Source of the DNA: Verrucomicrobia bacterium 12-59-8
GTDB lineage: Bacteria; Verrucomicrobiota; Verrucomicrobiae; Verrucomicrobiales; Verrucomicrobiaceae
Assembly: GCA_002279765.1 (NCBI GenBank)
Contig: NCCR01000218.1
Location: 1 to 15,361 of the forward strand
Length of the DNA: 15,361 nucleotides
Reading direction: 5' to 3'
Shown here: one piece after another, positions 6,395 through 13,571 of the stretch
How the letters are laid out: each line of letters opens with the position of its first letter
Position numbering within the stretch: the stretch's first letter is position 1
Notes under the pieces: generated by a model
The model's input: the letters and a program-made list of their open reading frames with translations, nothing else
Told to the model about the DNA's origin: nothing
The model's database searches: none
Made by a program: the position numbers and the translations under genes

Positions 6395-7471
6395 GTGCGC
6401 CTTAACCGATATTTGAGCCAGTGCGGCATTGCCTCACGGCGTGGCGCGGAGGAGATCATCCTCGGCGGACGTGTGTCCATCAACGGACACGTCATCACCG
6501 AGCTGGCCACGAAGGTGCAGCCGGAGGACAAAGTGGTCGTGGATGGCTCGCCAGTGCGGGCTGAGACGCCCGTCGTTCTCGTTTTGAACAAGCCAAAAGG
6601 CTATCTCTGCTCCCGTGGGGACAAGCAGGACCGCATGACGATTTACGATCTGCTGCCGCTGAAGTATCAGAATCTGCACCATGTCGGCCGTCTCGACAAA
6701 GAGAGCGAAGGTCTCATTCTCCTGACGAATCGCGGAGATCTTTCCCACCGGATCATTCATCCGAGCCAGGGGGCTGAAAAAGAATACGAAGTGGTCGTCG
6801 ATCAGGCGCTGAATCCAGACGTGATGGCGAAACTGGTCAAAGGCATGATGACCGAGGAAGGCTTCGCCCGTGCGGAACGCACCTGGATGGACGGCGACTA
6901 CCGGGCGCACATCGTCCTCAAGATGGGGCTCAAGCGTCAGATCCGCATGATGCTCTACTACCTCGGCTACGAGGTCACCCGCCTGACCCGCATCCGCATC
7001 GGCTGGCTGAAACTGCACGGCCTGTCCAAAGGTGCCTACAAGGAACTCACACCGACGGAGGTCGAGCGCTTTTTCAAGGAAGAGCCGAACAAGCCCAAGC
7101 TGGAGCGCAAACCAGCTGGCGAAGACGAGGGCATCGAAGATCACCGTCCGGCGCGTAAACGCGCTTCGCCTCGTGTCCACGAAGCTGAGCCCCGCGAACC
7201 GCGTGGTTTCAAGCCGACTCGCAGCAAGAAAAGTGGTCCTCCGGCCCGGTTCTCCGAAGACAAGCCCGGCCGTGGCAAGAAGAGCGGCTATGCTGGCCGG
7301 TCCTCCACTTCCGAAGACAAGCCTTCTCGTTTCAAGCCGAAGTCCAAAACCTTCAGCCCGCGCTCACGCTCAAGCGAAACGGGGCGGGACGAAAAACCAC
7401 GGGGGCGCTCAGGTCCGCCAGCTCGCCGTCCAGCTCCACGGGGGCCTCGCCGAGGTCCGTCGTCACGGTAA
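6395..7471 (+). CDS. rluB: RluB/RsuA-family pseudouridine synthase with a basic C-terminal tail
   Basis: It converts a specific uridine of rRNA to pseudouridine; the family acts on 23S (RluB, RluE, RluF) or 16S (RsuA) rRNA, and the exact target is inferred only. An S4 RNA-binding domain (about 1-55) starts RLNRYLSQCGIASRRGAEE. The catalytic domain has LVLNKPKGYLCS (62-73) and GRLDKESEGLILLTN with catalytic Asp101, and ends near residue 228. About 130 residues of Arg/Lys/Ser/Pro-rich, probably disordered tail follow, with SEDKP repeated twice. The GTG at 6395 is chosen because S4 homology begins at the next codon and AGGG lies upstream. A 28-codon reading frame from the ATG at 6330 overlaps this start in another frame. 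The last 119 bases overlap the opposite-strand lipid kinase gene, so the end of the tail is antisense to that enzyme. Confidence 0.9.
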   Translation: MRLNRYLSQCGIASRRGAEEIILGGRVSINGHVITELATKVQPEDKVVVDGSPVRAETPVVLVLNKPKGYLCSRGDKQDRMTIYDLLPLKYQNLHHVGRLDKESEGLILLTNRGDLSHRIIHPSQGAEKEYEVVVDQALNPDVMAKLVKGMMTEEGFARAERTWMDGDYRAHIVLKMGLKRQIRMMLYYLGYEVTRLTRIRIGWLKLHGLSKGAYKELTPTEVERFFKEEPNKPKLERKPAGEDEGIEDHRPARKRASPRVHEAEPREPRGFKPTRSKKSGPPARFSEDKPGRGKKSGYAGRSSTSEDKPSRFKPKSKTFSPRSRSSETGRDEKPRGRSGPPARRPAPRGPRRGPSSR

Positions 7472-8258
7472 ATTTGTCGGTCTGGATGTAGTCAAGATCA
7501 TCACACTCGTGGTAGCCATCTAGGAGCACGCCACGCAGCACCTGGAGGAATTCCATTCCGCCGAGGCCGCGAAAGATGAGAAGATCGAGTTTGCCGTCGG
7601 TATTGGAAGCGTCACGAAACAGCGGGAAGGGGCCGCCGTAGTGCCTGCCATTGCCGATCAGCACCACGGTACCGAGCAGTGGTGATCTGCCTTCGATTTG
7701 TACACTAAGGGTCGGCGGGGTGCGCATGAGCACATTGATCGCGCTCATGACGTAGCTCAGCGGACCGAACTTTTTCTTCGCTTCCCAGGAGGTTTCCTGC
7801 ACGATCTGGGCGTCGAGCCCCACGCCGGCAAGCTGGGCGAAGTACATGTCGTTGGCCATCCACAGATCGACCTCGCGGCGCTGGCCGCTGGTGATTTCCC
7901 GCCAGCAGGCCTCGATGTCGCGGCCCGGCAGCTTCAACTCCACGGAGAAAACGTTCATGGTGCCGAGGGGCAAAACGCCGAGGGCAGTGTGTTTTTCGCC
8001 GGGTTTGCGGCGGGCATTGGCGCGGCAGATGCCCTGGAGCACCTCGTTCATGGTGCCATCGCCGCCGGCGGACACGATGAGTTCGTGGCCTTCCGTGGCC
8101 AGGCGCTCTGCCATCGCCGTTGCATCGGCAGGGCCGGTGGTCAGGTGCAGTTCCGGTTCCGGAGACAGCCTGCGCAGGGTGGCTTCGAGGGAGGCAGCCT
8201 TGGTGCTGCGGGCGGCGGGGTTCAGGATGACCGGGATGGGCATGGGGGCGGCATTCAT
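7353..8258 (-). CDS. YegS/DagK-type diacylglycerol kinase-like lipid kinase
   Basis: The family phosphorylates lipid alcohols such as diacylglycerol or sphingosine-like lipids with ATP at the inner membrane face, returning them to phospholipid synthesis. The lipid substrate here is unknown. The 301-residue length is typical. VILNPAA (10-16) forms the first strand, and SAGGDGTMNEV (63-73) is the nucleotide-binding GGDGT motif. PLGTMNVFS follows, and a C-terminal beta domain carries the conserved VELDGEL. The ATG at 8258 is chosen because homology starts just after it and a GGTGG sequence lies upstream. The frame remains open to a TTG at 8372, but the extra 38 residues are unlike the family. 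It is divergent from vapB and convergent with the pseudouridine synthase gene, overlapping it by 119 bases. Its conserved end means the overlap arose in the partner. Confidence 0.9.
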   Translation of the reverse strand: MNAAPMPIPVILNPAARSTKAASLEATLRRLSPEPELHLTTGPADATAMAERLATEGHELIVSAGGDGTMNEVLQGICRANARRKPGEKHTALGVLPLGTMNVFSVELKLPGRDIEACWREITSGQRREVDLWMANDMYFAQLAGVGLDAQIVQETSWEAKKKFGPLSYVMSAINVLMRTPPTLSVQIEGRSPLLGTVVLIGNGRHYGGPFPLFRDASNTDGKLDLLIFRGLGGMEFLQVLRGVLLDGYHECDDLDYIQTDKFTVTTDLGEAPVELDGELADLSAPVVFRPAPFRLSVSAG

Positions 8259-8422
8259 GCCACGCCACCATCGTGTTGCCAGCCCCAAATTCTTCGCAGG
8301 ATGCGATTGAGCTGCCTTTGCGAGCAGAGGAACTCGTTTCCAAACCTCAACTGTGATGTTTTTGGATCGCAAAGTAAACCAAGTGGACTAATATAGACTG
8401 AAAAGGCATCCTCGTTGGAGTC

Positions 8423-8665
8423 ATGACCACCATTACCACCCACGAAGCCAAGACTCATCTCTCGCGCTATCTCGCCGAGGTCGAAAAGGGGCAGGAATTC
8501 ATCATTGCTCGTGGAAAATCTGCGGTGGCGCTGCTGACGCCTGTGCGGAAAGAAGAGCCCGAGCCACGCCCGAAGGTGGGTGACATCATCGGCCCGCCGT
8601 TTGAGTTCCCAGACTCGGCATTTCTCCCTCTCAGCGGGCCTGAACTCGAGGCCTGGGGGCTATGA
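8423..8665 (+). CDS. vapB: Phd/YefM-family antitoxin (VapB-type partner)
   Basis: This 80-residue protein starts TTITTHEAKTHLSRYLAEVE, continues with GQEFIIARGKSAVALLTPV, and matches the Phd/YefM DNA-binding fold of antitoxins. The proline-rich C-terminal part (about 45-80) would be the toxin-wrapping segment. The last four bases, ATGA, overlap the toxin start, the usual coupling for such pairs. Family antitoxins repress their own operon and neutralise the toxin; that is expected here too. The preceding gap (8259-8422) is AT-richer than its surroundings. It holds TTGGAT (8362-8367) and TAATAT (8389-8394), whose 21-base spacing is too wide for a good sigma-70 promoter. GGAG lies only two bases before the ATG. 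Confidence 0.92.
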   Translation: MTTITTHEAKTHLSRYLAEVEKGQEFIIARGKSAVALLTPVRKEEPEPRPKVGDIIGPPFEFPDSAFLPLSGPELEAWGL

Positions 8666-9048
8666 GGTACCTGCTCGACACCTGCACCTTTCTTTGGATA
8701 TCCCAGCAGCCCGGTCGGCTTTCGAGCGTGGCGGTGACCGTGGTCAACGATGCTGGCAATGAGCTCTATGTGAGCGACATCAGTTTGTGGGAGATCACGC
8801 TCAAGCACTCCACAGGCAAGCTGCCACTGCCAGCTTCTCCCCGGACTTGGATTCCCGAAAAGTTCTCCTACCACAAGTTCAAGAGCTTGAGCCTCGATCA
8901 AGCCGTCATCTATCGCAGCGGCGAGCTGCCGTGTGTGCATCTTGATCCTTTCGACCGTCTGCTGGCCGCACAGGCGATGGAGTCTGGCATGACTCTGCTC
9001 TCACCGGACGCGCCACTTTCGCTGCTCGGTGCCTCGCGCCTGTGGTGA
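8662..9048 (+). CDS. vapC: PIN-domain ribonuclease toxin VapC
   Basis: This 128-residue protein has the PIN fold and its acidic metal site. Asp6 lies in YLLDTCTF, Glu44 in SLWEITLK, Asp98 in HLDPFDRLLAAQA and Asp116 in LLSPDAPL. VapC toxins cleave specific RNAs (tRNA or rRNA) when freed from the antitoxin and so stop translation. All four acidic residues are present, so it looks active. The first motif has Cys where LLDTH is more common in this subfamily. The start overlaps the antitoxin stop by ATGA, and a GGGGG sequence lies two bases upstream. A small dyad (TGCTC/GAGCA, 9054-9065) follows the stop codon. The pair sits between the lipid kinase gene and nuoG with no other mobile-element signs. 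Confidence 0.93.
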   Translation: MRYLLDTCTFLWISQQPGRLSSVAVTVVNDAGNELYVSDISLWEITLKHSTGKLPLPASPRTWIPEKFSYHKFKSLSLDQAVIYRSGELPCVHLDPFDRLLAAQAMESGMTLLSPDAPLSLLGASRLW

Positions 9049-9085
9049 GCACCTGCTCTGGAGCATGCGTGGGTGCAAAGGCCGC

Positions 9086-9103
9086 TTGTGAAACTTTTCA
9101 CAA
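9086..9103. promoter_or_regulatory. Rex-type operator (TTGTGAAACTTTTCACAA) upstream of nuoG
   Basis: The 18 bases form a perfect dyad of two 8-base arms around CT. They fit, with no mismatch, the published consensus of the redox repressor Rex (TTGTGAA, four bases, TTCACAA). Rex releases this site when NADH is high relative to NAD+, and respiratory NADH dehydrogenase genes are known Rex targets. The site ends 7 bases before the candidate -35 box of nuoG, 65 bases before its ATG. Binding by Rex is inferred; no rex gene is in the window. Confidence 0.75.
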
Positions 9104-9110
9104 AATCGGG

Positions 9111-9138
9111 TTGCCCCTCCTCAAGCGGGTCCGATAAT
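9111..9138 (+). promoter_or_regulatory. Candidate nuoG promoter
   Basis: TTGCCC (9111-9116) and GATAAT (9133-9138, five of six to TATAAT) are spaced by 16 bases, leaving a short leader of about 20 bases before the nuoG ATG. The Rex-type palindrome lies immediately upstream. Confidence 0.5.
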
Positions 9139-9167
9139 CGTCCTCAGCCCCCTTTTCCCCTTCGCTC

Positions 9168-10904
9168 ATGCCCGCCCCCGCCGAAGCTCCTGCTCCCGTT
9201 GCCGCCCCACCGCCAGCCGATCTCGTGAATGTGCAGATCGATGGTGTCTGGCACAAGTTCCCCAAAGGCACGCGCATGATCGAGGCGTGCAAGCAGGCCA
9301 AGCAGGAAGTGCCGAGCTACTGCTACCACCCGAAACTCTCCTCCCCGGGCAATTGCCGCATGTGTTTGGTGGAGATGGGGATGCCGCCACGTCCGGCTCC
9401 TGGCACCGAGCCGGAGAAGGATGAGCATGGCATGCCGAAGATCGGCTGGATGCCGCGCCCGGTCATTGCCTGCGCGAACACCGTCGCGGAAGGCATGGGC
9501 ATCCGCACGCAGTCCGTGCTCACGCAGGAATGCCGCAAAGGCGTGATGGAGTTTCTTCTCATCAATCATCCGCTCGACTGCCCGATCTGCGATCAGGCCG
9601 GCGAGTGCCGTCTGCAGGAGTTCAGTGTGGAGCACGGCAAAGGTGAAAGCCGCTTCCGCGAAGACAAGGTCAAGAAGCCGAAGAATGTCGATATCGGCCC
9701 ACGTGTGCGTCTTGATGATGAGCGCTGCATCATGTGCAGCCGCTGCATTCGCTTCACCGCCGAGATCGCCGACGATCCCGTGCTCGGCTTCACCGAGCGC
9801 GGCAGCTTTACCACGCTGGCCGTGCATCCTAGCAAGCGCCTGGAGAACAACTACTCGCTCAACACGGTGGACATCTGCCCTGTCGGAGCATTGACCTCCA
9901 ACGACTTCCGCTTCCAGCAGCGCGTGTGGTTCCTGAAGGAGACCGACAGCATCTGCACCGGCTGCGGTCGTGGCTGCAACATGGAGGTTTCTGCTCGTGG
10001 CGACACGATTTATCGTCAAACGCCGCGCGACAACAACGACGTCAACTCCAGCTGGATGTGCGACAGCGGCCGCTTGGACTTTCACTTTGTAAACAGCGAG
10101 TTCCGTCTCACCGATCCGATGATCAAGTCAGGCGGCAGGCACCAGATCGCCAACTGGAAGACGGCGCTCACCGCCATCGCCACCGCTCTTGCCGGCAAGA
10201 AGGGCGAGGAGATCGCCATCATTGCCAGCGCGCGCATGACGAATGAAGAACTGTTTTTCGTGAAGCATCTCGCCGCCTTGCTGGGCACCACGAATGTGGA
10301 TGTCATTCCACGCACGGGTGGCGGCGACAATTACCTCCGCGCCGACGACCTCAATCCGAACACGAACGGTGCCAAGGCCATCCTCGGCATCGAACCCGGG
10401 GCGAAGATGGCCGAGATCACTGAGATGATGAGCCGTGGCCGCCTGCGTGTGGTGCTGGCTCTCGGCGAGAACCTGCTCAAGGTTGGTTTTACTCAGCGCG
10501 ATCTGGAGAAGGTACCGTTCATCGCCTCGCTGCACATTCTGGCCAACGCCAGTGCTGAACTCAGCGACGTCGTGCTTCCCGGCACCGCCTACGCTGAAAA
10601 ACGTGGCAGCATGATCAACGTCACCGGCCGTCTCCAGCGCCTGAACAAGGCCGTCAAAGCTCCAGGCAACGCCCACGACACCTGGGAAATCCTGCGTGAT
10701 CTCATCGTCGCCTGTGGTGGCTCGAATGGCATCCACACCATCGAAGACGTCTTCAAGCGTCTCAGCACTGAGGTCACTGCGTTGAATGGTCTCACCTTCT
10801 CCAAGATCGGTGATCTGGGCGTGCAGGTGATGGAAACCGGTGAGAAGATTCCGCTGCTGGAGCGCGAGAAAGAGCGCAAGGCTAAGGGAATTATCGTCGG
10901 TTAG
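9168..10904 (+). CDS. nuoG: NADH-quinone oxidoreductase subunit G
   Basis: NuoG is the iron-sulfur subunit of the peripheral arm of complex I, carrying electrons from NADH (via NuoF) towards quinone. After a Pro/Ala-rich start (1-17), the ligand sets are complete. The [2Fe-2S] cluster has C52, C63, C66 and C102. The N5-type cluster has H134, C138, C141 and C147. A [4Fe-4S] cluster has C187, C190, C193 and C237. A further set at C263, C266, C270 and C298 corresponds to the N7 cluster found only in some lineages. The molybdopterin-oxidoreductase-like remainder (about 300-578) is short, so the protein is smaller than E. coli NuoG (about 900 residues). No other nuo gene flanks it, so it is detached or at the edge of a dispersed complex. 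Another Fe-S oxidoreductase subunit, such as a hydrogenase diaphorase, is less likely. A Rex-type site precedes it. Confidence 0.93.
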   Translation: MPAPAEAPAPVAAPPPADLVNVQIDGVWHKFPKGTRMIEACKQAKQEVPSYCYHPKLSSPGNCRMCLVEMGMPPRPAPGTEPEKDEHGMPKIGWMPRPVIACANTVAEGMGIRTQSVLTQECRKGVMEFLLINHPLDCPICDQAGECRLQEFSVEHGKGESRFREDKVKKPKNVDIGPRVRLDDERCIMCSRCIRFTAEIADDPVLGFTERGSFTTLAVHPSKRLENNYSLNTVDICPVGALTSNDFRFQQRVWFLKETDSICTGCGRGCNMEVSARGDTIYRQTPRDNNDVNSSWMCDSGRLDFHFVNSEFRLTDPMIKSGGRHQIANWKTALTAIATALAGKKGEEIAIIASARMTNEELFFVKHLAALLGTTNVDVIPRTGGGDNYLRADDLNPNTNGAKAILGIEPGAKMAEITEMMSRGRLRVVLALGENLLKVGFTQRDLEKVPFIASLHILANASAELSDVVLPGTAYAEKRGSMINVTGRLQRLNKAVKAPGNAHDTWEILRDLIVACGGSNGIHTIEDVFKRLSTEVTALNGLTFSKIGDLGVQVMETGEKIPLLEREKERKAKGIIVG

Positions 10905-10984
10905 CGGATAGTCGGCGGCGTGACTCAGGCCAAGGCATGGGTTTGCAGGATCGTGGGCTGTTGCGGGTAAAGATTCAGGCGGTT

Positions 10985-11009
10985 ATGCGTGGCATTTGCC
11001 ATGACGCAT
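10985..11009. repeat. Imperfect palindrome between nuoG and the PEP-CTERM gene
   Basis: ATGCG/CGCAT form outer arms and TGGCA/TGCCA inner arms around TT, with a three-base bulge (TGA) on one side. The dyad lies 80 bases after the nuoG stop. A T-rich stretch (ctattttgagagttttt) begins only some 5-10 bases later, so it may be a weak terminator for nuoG or a regulatory dyad for the next gene. The rest of 10905-11132 holds no gene. Confidence 0.35.
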
Positions 11010-11132
11010 GCCGCCTATTTTGAGAGTTTTTCGGACAAGAATTGGCTGGTTCGGGCGACGGGAAAGGTTATCCATTCCTCCCCCCTTTTTCGCGCCTCGG
11101 TGCGAACGCAAAAAAAACAGCCCCAACCAATC

Positions 11133-13571
11133 ATGTCTGTGTACTTCACACGAGGCTTACGCCTTGCCGTGCTCCTGCTTTCCATCATGGCCTTCACTCC
11201 GGCTCATGCGGCAACGTTGTACTGGGACACCAATGGGGCGACGGCGTACTCTGGCAACGCCGGCGGGATCTGGGGAGTGGACAGTTTTTGGAGTGCGGAT
11301 GCGCGGGGACTGAGCAGCACGGGAGCGTATGCGACTGGCAGCGATGTGGTCTTTGCCGCAGGCATTGACGGCACGGGCTCTTACACGGTGACGCTCTCTC
11401 CAAGCCAGTCTGCCAGCAGTCTCGATTTTCAGGAAGGTCACATCACGATCGCGCCGGCCACTGCTTTTGTCTTGTCCCCGAATAACTTCACCTCCGTCGA
11501 AATCCTCACGCTTACCGGCACCGCTCCCGCCGTGAACGTCCAGAACATGGACTCCACCATCACCTCTCGCATGGTTTCCCCCGGGCTCACCAAAAACGGT
11601 TTCGGCAAAATCACGCTCGATTTCGGCACCTCCGGCAACGGTGGCTTTTTCAATCTCGGCGGAGCACCCATCACCATCAACTCCGGCACCTTCGAACTCA
11701 AGGGCACAGGCACCAGTGCCAACCAGCTGACCACCTCGGGCATTGTCATCAACAGCGGTGGCACCTTCCTCTGGAATACCAACGCCAACAGCATCACCGA
11801 CGGCGCCAAAATCACCGTCAACTCCGGCGGTGTCCTCAACACCAGAGTCAACGACCAGTTCGGCGCCATCGAGGGCAGCGGCCTCATCCTCATGCGCAAT
11901 GCCTCGGTCAATCTTGCCCAGGGCGGCATCAGCACCACCTTCTCGGGCATCATTGCTGGTAATGGCGCACTGCAGGTCAACGGCGGCGCAGGCTTCATCT
12001 CTCTCACCAATGCCAACACCTTCACTGGCACGCTCACCTCCAATAACATCAACACGACCATGGGTGGGTTTCGTCTCGGGCACGCCCGTGCGGCTCAAAA
12101 TGCGACCGTCAATCTCGTCAATTTCGACGTGAACTCCAAGCACATCAGCTTCTCCTCCGGCATTGGCACCTTCATCACTGGCGGCCTTCAGGGCACCAGC
12201 AACCTCGCACTGCAGGATGCCGTGGGCGGTGCCATCACCCTTCAAACCGGCAACAACGACAGCAGCACCAGTTATCGCGGTGCCCTCAGCGGCAGCGGTG
12301 GTCTCACCAAGATCGGCACCGGCACCCTCACCCTCAGCGGCGAACAAATCACCGTCACTCGCACCACCACAGCCACCGGCGTTGTCAACGCCACTTACGT
12401 CTCCAGCACCTCCCACACCTACACCGGGGACACCATCATCCTCGGCGGTGCTCACAATCCCAACAGCGGCTCAGTCACCCAGGCCAACGCGGGCGGTCTC
12501 AGGCTCGACTTCAACTCCACCGCCATTGCTTCCGCCACCTCGGGGGTCAACACTTACACTTACACCATCACAGCTCCCACTGCCGACATCATCAGCGCCT
12601 CCAGCCGGTTGGTTCTTGGTGGTGGCAAGCTCACCGTCGCAGGCCGCAACACCACCACGGGTACGCAAGCCGTCTCCCAAACTTTTAACAACACCCACCT
12701 TCTCGCCGGACGCAGCTACGTCACCGTCACTCAAGGCACCGCCAATGTCGACACCGTCGTGAATCTGGGCAACATCACGCGCGAATCCGGCAGTGTTCTG
12801 GAGTTCACTCCCGTCGCAGGCACGCAGAGCGCCACCAACGGCATTGTCATCACCACCGCCAATGATGCCAGCGGCATCCTGGGCGGCTGGGCTCTTCAGG
12901 GCAACGACTGGGCCGTCAAAAACACCGCTGGAACGGCCTTGGGAAATGTCGTCGCTGCCACCACGCAATACAGCGCCTATGCAGGTGGAGACATCGTGAG
13001 TTCCGCGAGCTCCAACTTGTTGATCAACGACGGCAGCACCTCAATCACCACCGGATCGGGCATTACGAACCTCAACACCCTCATGGTGCGCAACGATGCA
13101 GGCAATGCCAACGCCGCTCTCGACCGTCTCATCGACATTGCCGCAGGCGAAACCCTCCGCCTGGGTGCCACCGGCTCCATTTGGAACCAAGGCAGCCAGG
13201 TCACCGCAGGCACCGCCAGCCTCACCATCGGCTCTGCCAACAGCGTGGGCGCCCTCACCGCCGGCGGAGCCGACAACACCGCAGGCGACCTCATCATCAA
13301 TAATTCCGGTACGGGCGAAATCCTCATTCGCTCTTCCATCACCGACAACGGCACCGGTGCAGTCACTCTCATTCGCACCGGCTCCGGCAATCAAGTCGTC
13401 TTCAGACACCCACACCGGAGGGACCGTGATCACCCAAGGCCGCAACCGCTTCGACAACGTCGGCGGCCTCGGCAGCGGCCCCGTCACTGTTACCGCCGGT
13501 GGCCAGCTCTGGCTCAATGCCGGAGGCACCTATGCCCAGACCTTCAACCTCGCGGGTACCGGGTATGGTGA
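11133..13571 (+). CDS. Autotransporter-repeat/PEP-CTERM protein, N-terminal part (frameshifted)
   Basis: The ATG at 11133 gives a clear Sec signal peptide: Arg7/Arg10, a leucine-rich core and AHA at residues 24-26 before ATLYWDTNGAT. That mature start is typical of large verrucomicrobial secreted proteins with autotransporter-associated beta-strand repeats. The body is Thr/Ser/Asn/Gly-rich beta-helix sequence, with units such as GGLTKIGTGTLTLSGE. The frame stays open upstream to 10989, but that stretch lacks a signal peptide and is rejected. Good sequence ends at residue ~757 (GSGNQVVF, about 13403). The remaining 56 residues to the stop at 13571 are Arg/Pro/His-rich out-of-frame translation. 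The normal continuation lies in the +1 frame, as the next entry. The full protein would be about 1,368 residues, probably exported and surface-anchored. Its role (adhesion, matrix or polymer binding) is unknown. Confidence 0.8.
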   Translation: MSVYFTRGLRLAVLLLSIMAFTPAHAATLYWDTNGATAYSGNAGGIWGVDSFWSADARGLSSTGAYATGSDVVFAAGIDGTGSYTVTLSPSQSASSLDFQEGHITIAPATAFVLSPNNFTSVEILTLTGTAPAVNVQNMDSTITSRMVSPGLTKNGFGKITLDFGTSGNGGFFNLGGAPITINSGTFELKGTGTSANQLTTSGIVINSGGTFLWNTNANSITDGAKITVNSGGVLNTRVNDQFGAIEGSGLILMRNASVNLAQGGISTTFSGIIAGNGALQVNGGAGFISLTNANTFTGTLTSNNINTTMGGFRLGHARAAQNATVNLVNFDVNSKHISFSSGIGTFITGGLQGTSNLALQDAVGGAITLQTGNNDSSTSYRGALSGSGGLTKIGTGTLTLSGEQITVTRTTTATGVVNATYVSSTSHTYTGDTIILGGAHNPNSGSVTQANAGGLRLDFNSTAIASATSGVNTYTYTITAPTADIISASSRLVLGGGKLTVAGRNTTTGTQAVSQTFNNTHLLAGRSYVTVTQGTANVDTVVNLGNITRESGSVLEFTPVAGTQSATNGIVITTANDASGILGGWALQGNDWAVKNTAGTALGNVVAATTQYSAYAGGDIVSSASSNLLINDGSTSITTGSGITNLNTLMVRNDAGNANAALDRLIDIAAGETLRLGATGSIWNQGSQVTAGTASLTIGSANSVGALTAGGADNTAGDLIINNSGTGEILIRSSITDNGTGAVTLIRTGSGNQVVFRHPHRRDRDHPRPQPLRQRRRPRQRPRHCYRRWPALAQCRRHLCPDLQPRGYRVW

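Noticed and set aside
8259..8372. N-terminal extension of the lipid kinase from a TTG at 8372
   Set aside because: The family begins right at the VILNPAA strand. The 38 added residues show no conservation pattern, and a better ATG with a GGTGG upstream exists at 8258.
8362..8394. Sigma-70 promoter for vapBC (TTGGAT / TAATAT)
   Set aside because: The 21-base spacing is too wide and both boxes are weak matches, so it is mentioned only in the vapB entry.
9144..10085. 313-codon open frame on the minus strand across nuoG
   Set aside because: It is antisense to the cysteine-rich conserved half of nuoG, and no family resemblance is visible.
11157..12455. 432-codon open frame on the minus strand across the surface protein gene
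   Set aside because: It is Gly/Ala/Asp/Val-rich low complexity, exactly antisense to a Thr/Ser/Asn/Gly-rich repeat gene that has a signal peptide and recognisable repeats. No domain or start signal supports it.
13396..13410. Programmed +1 frameshifting in the surface protein gene
   Set aside because: The local codons (TTC AGA CAC) do not form a known +1 slippery site, and no internal Shine-Dalgarno sequence or stop codon sits at the junction. A mutation or sequencing error is simpler.
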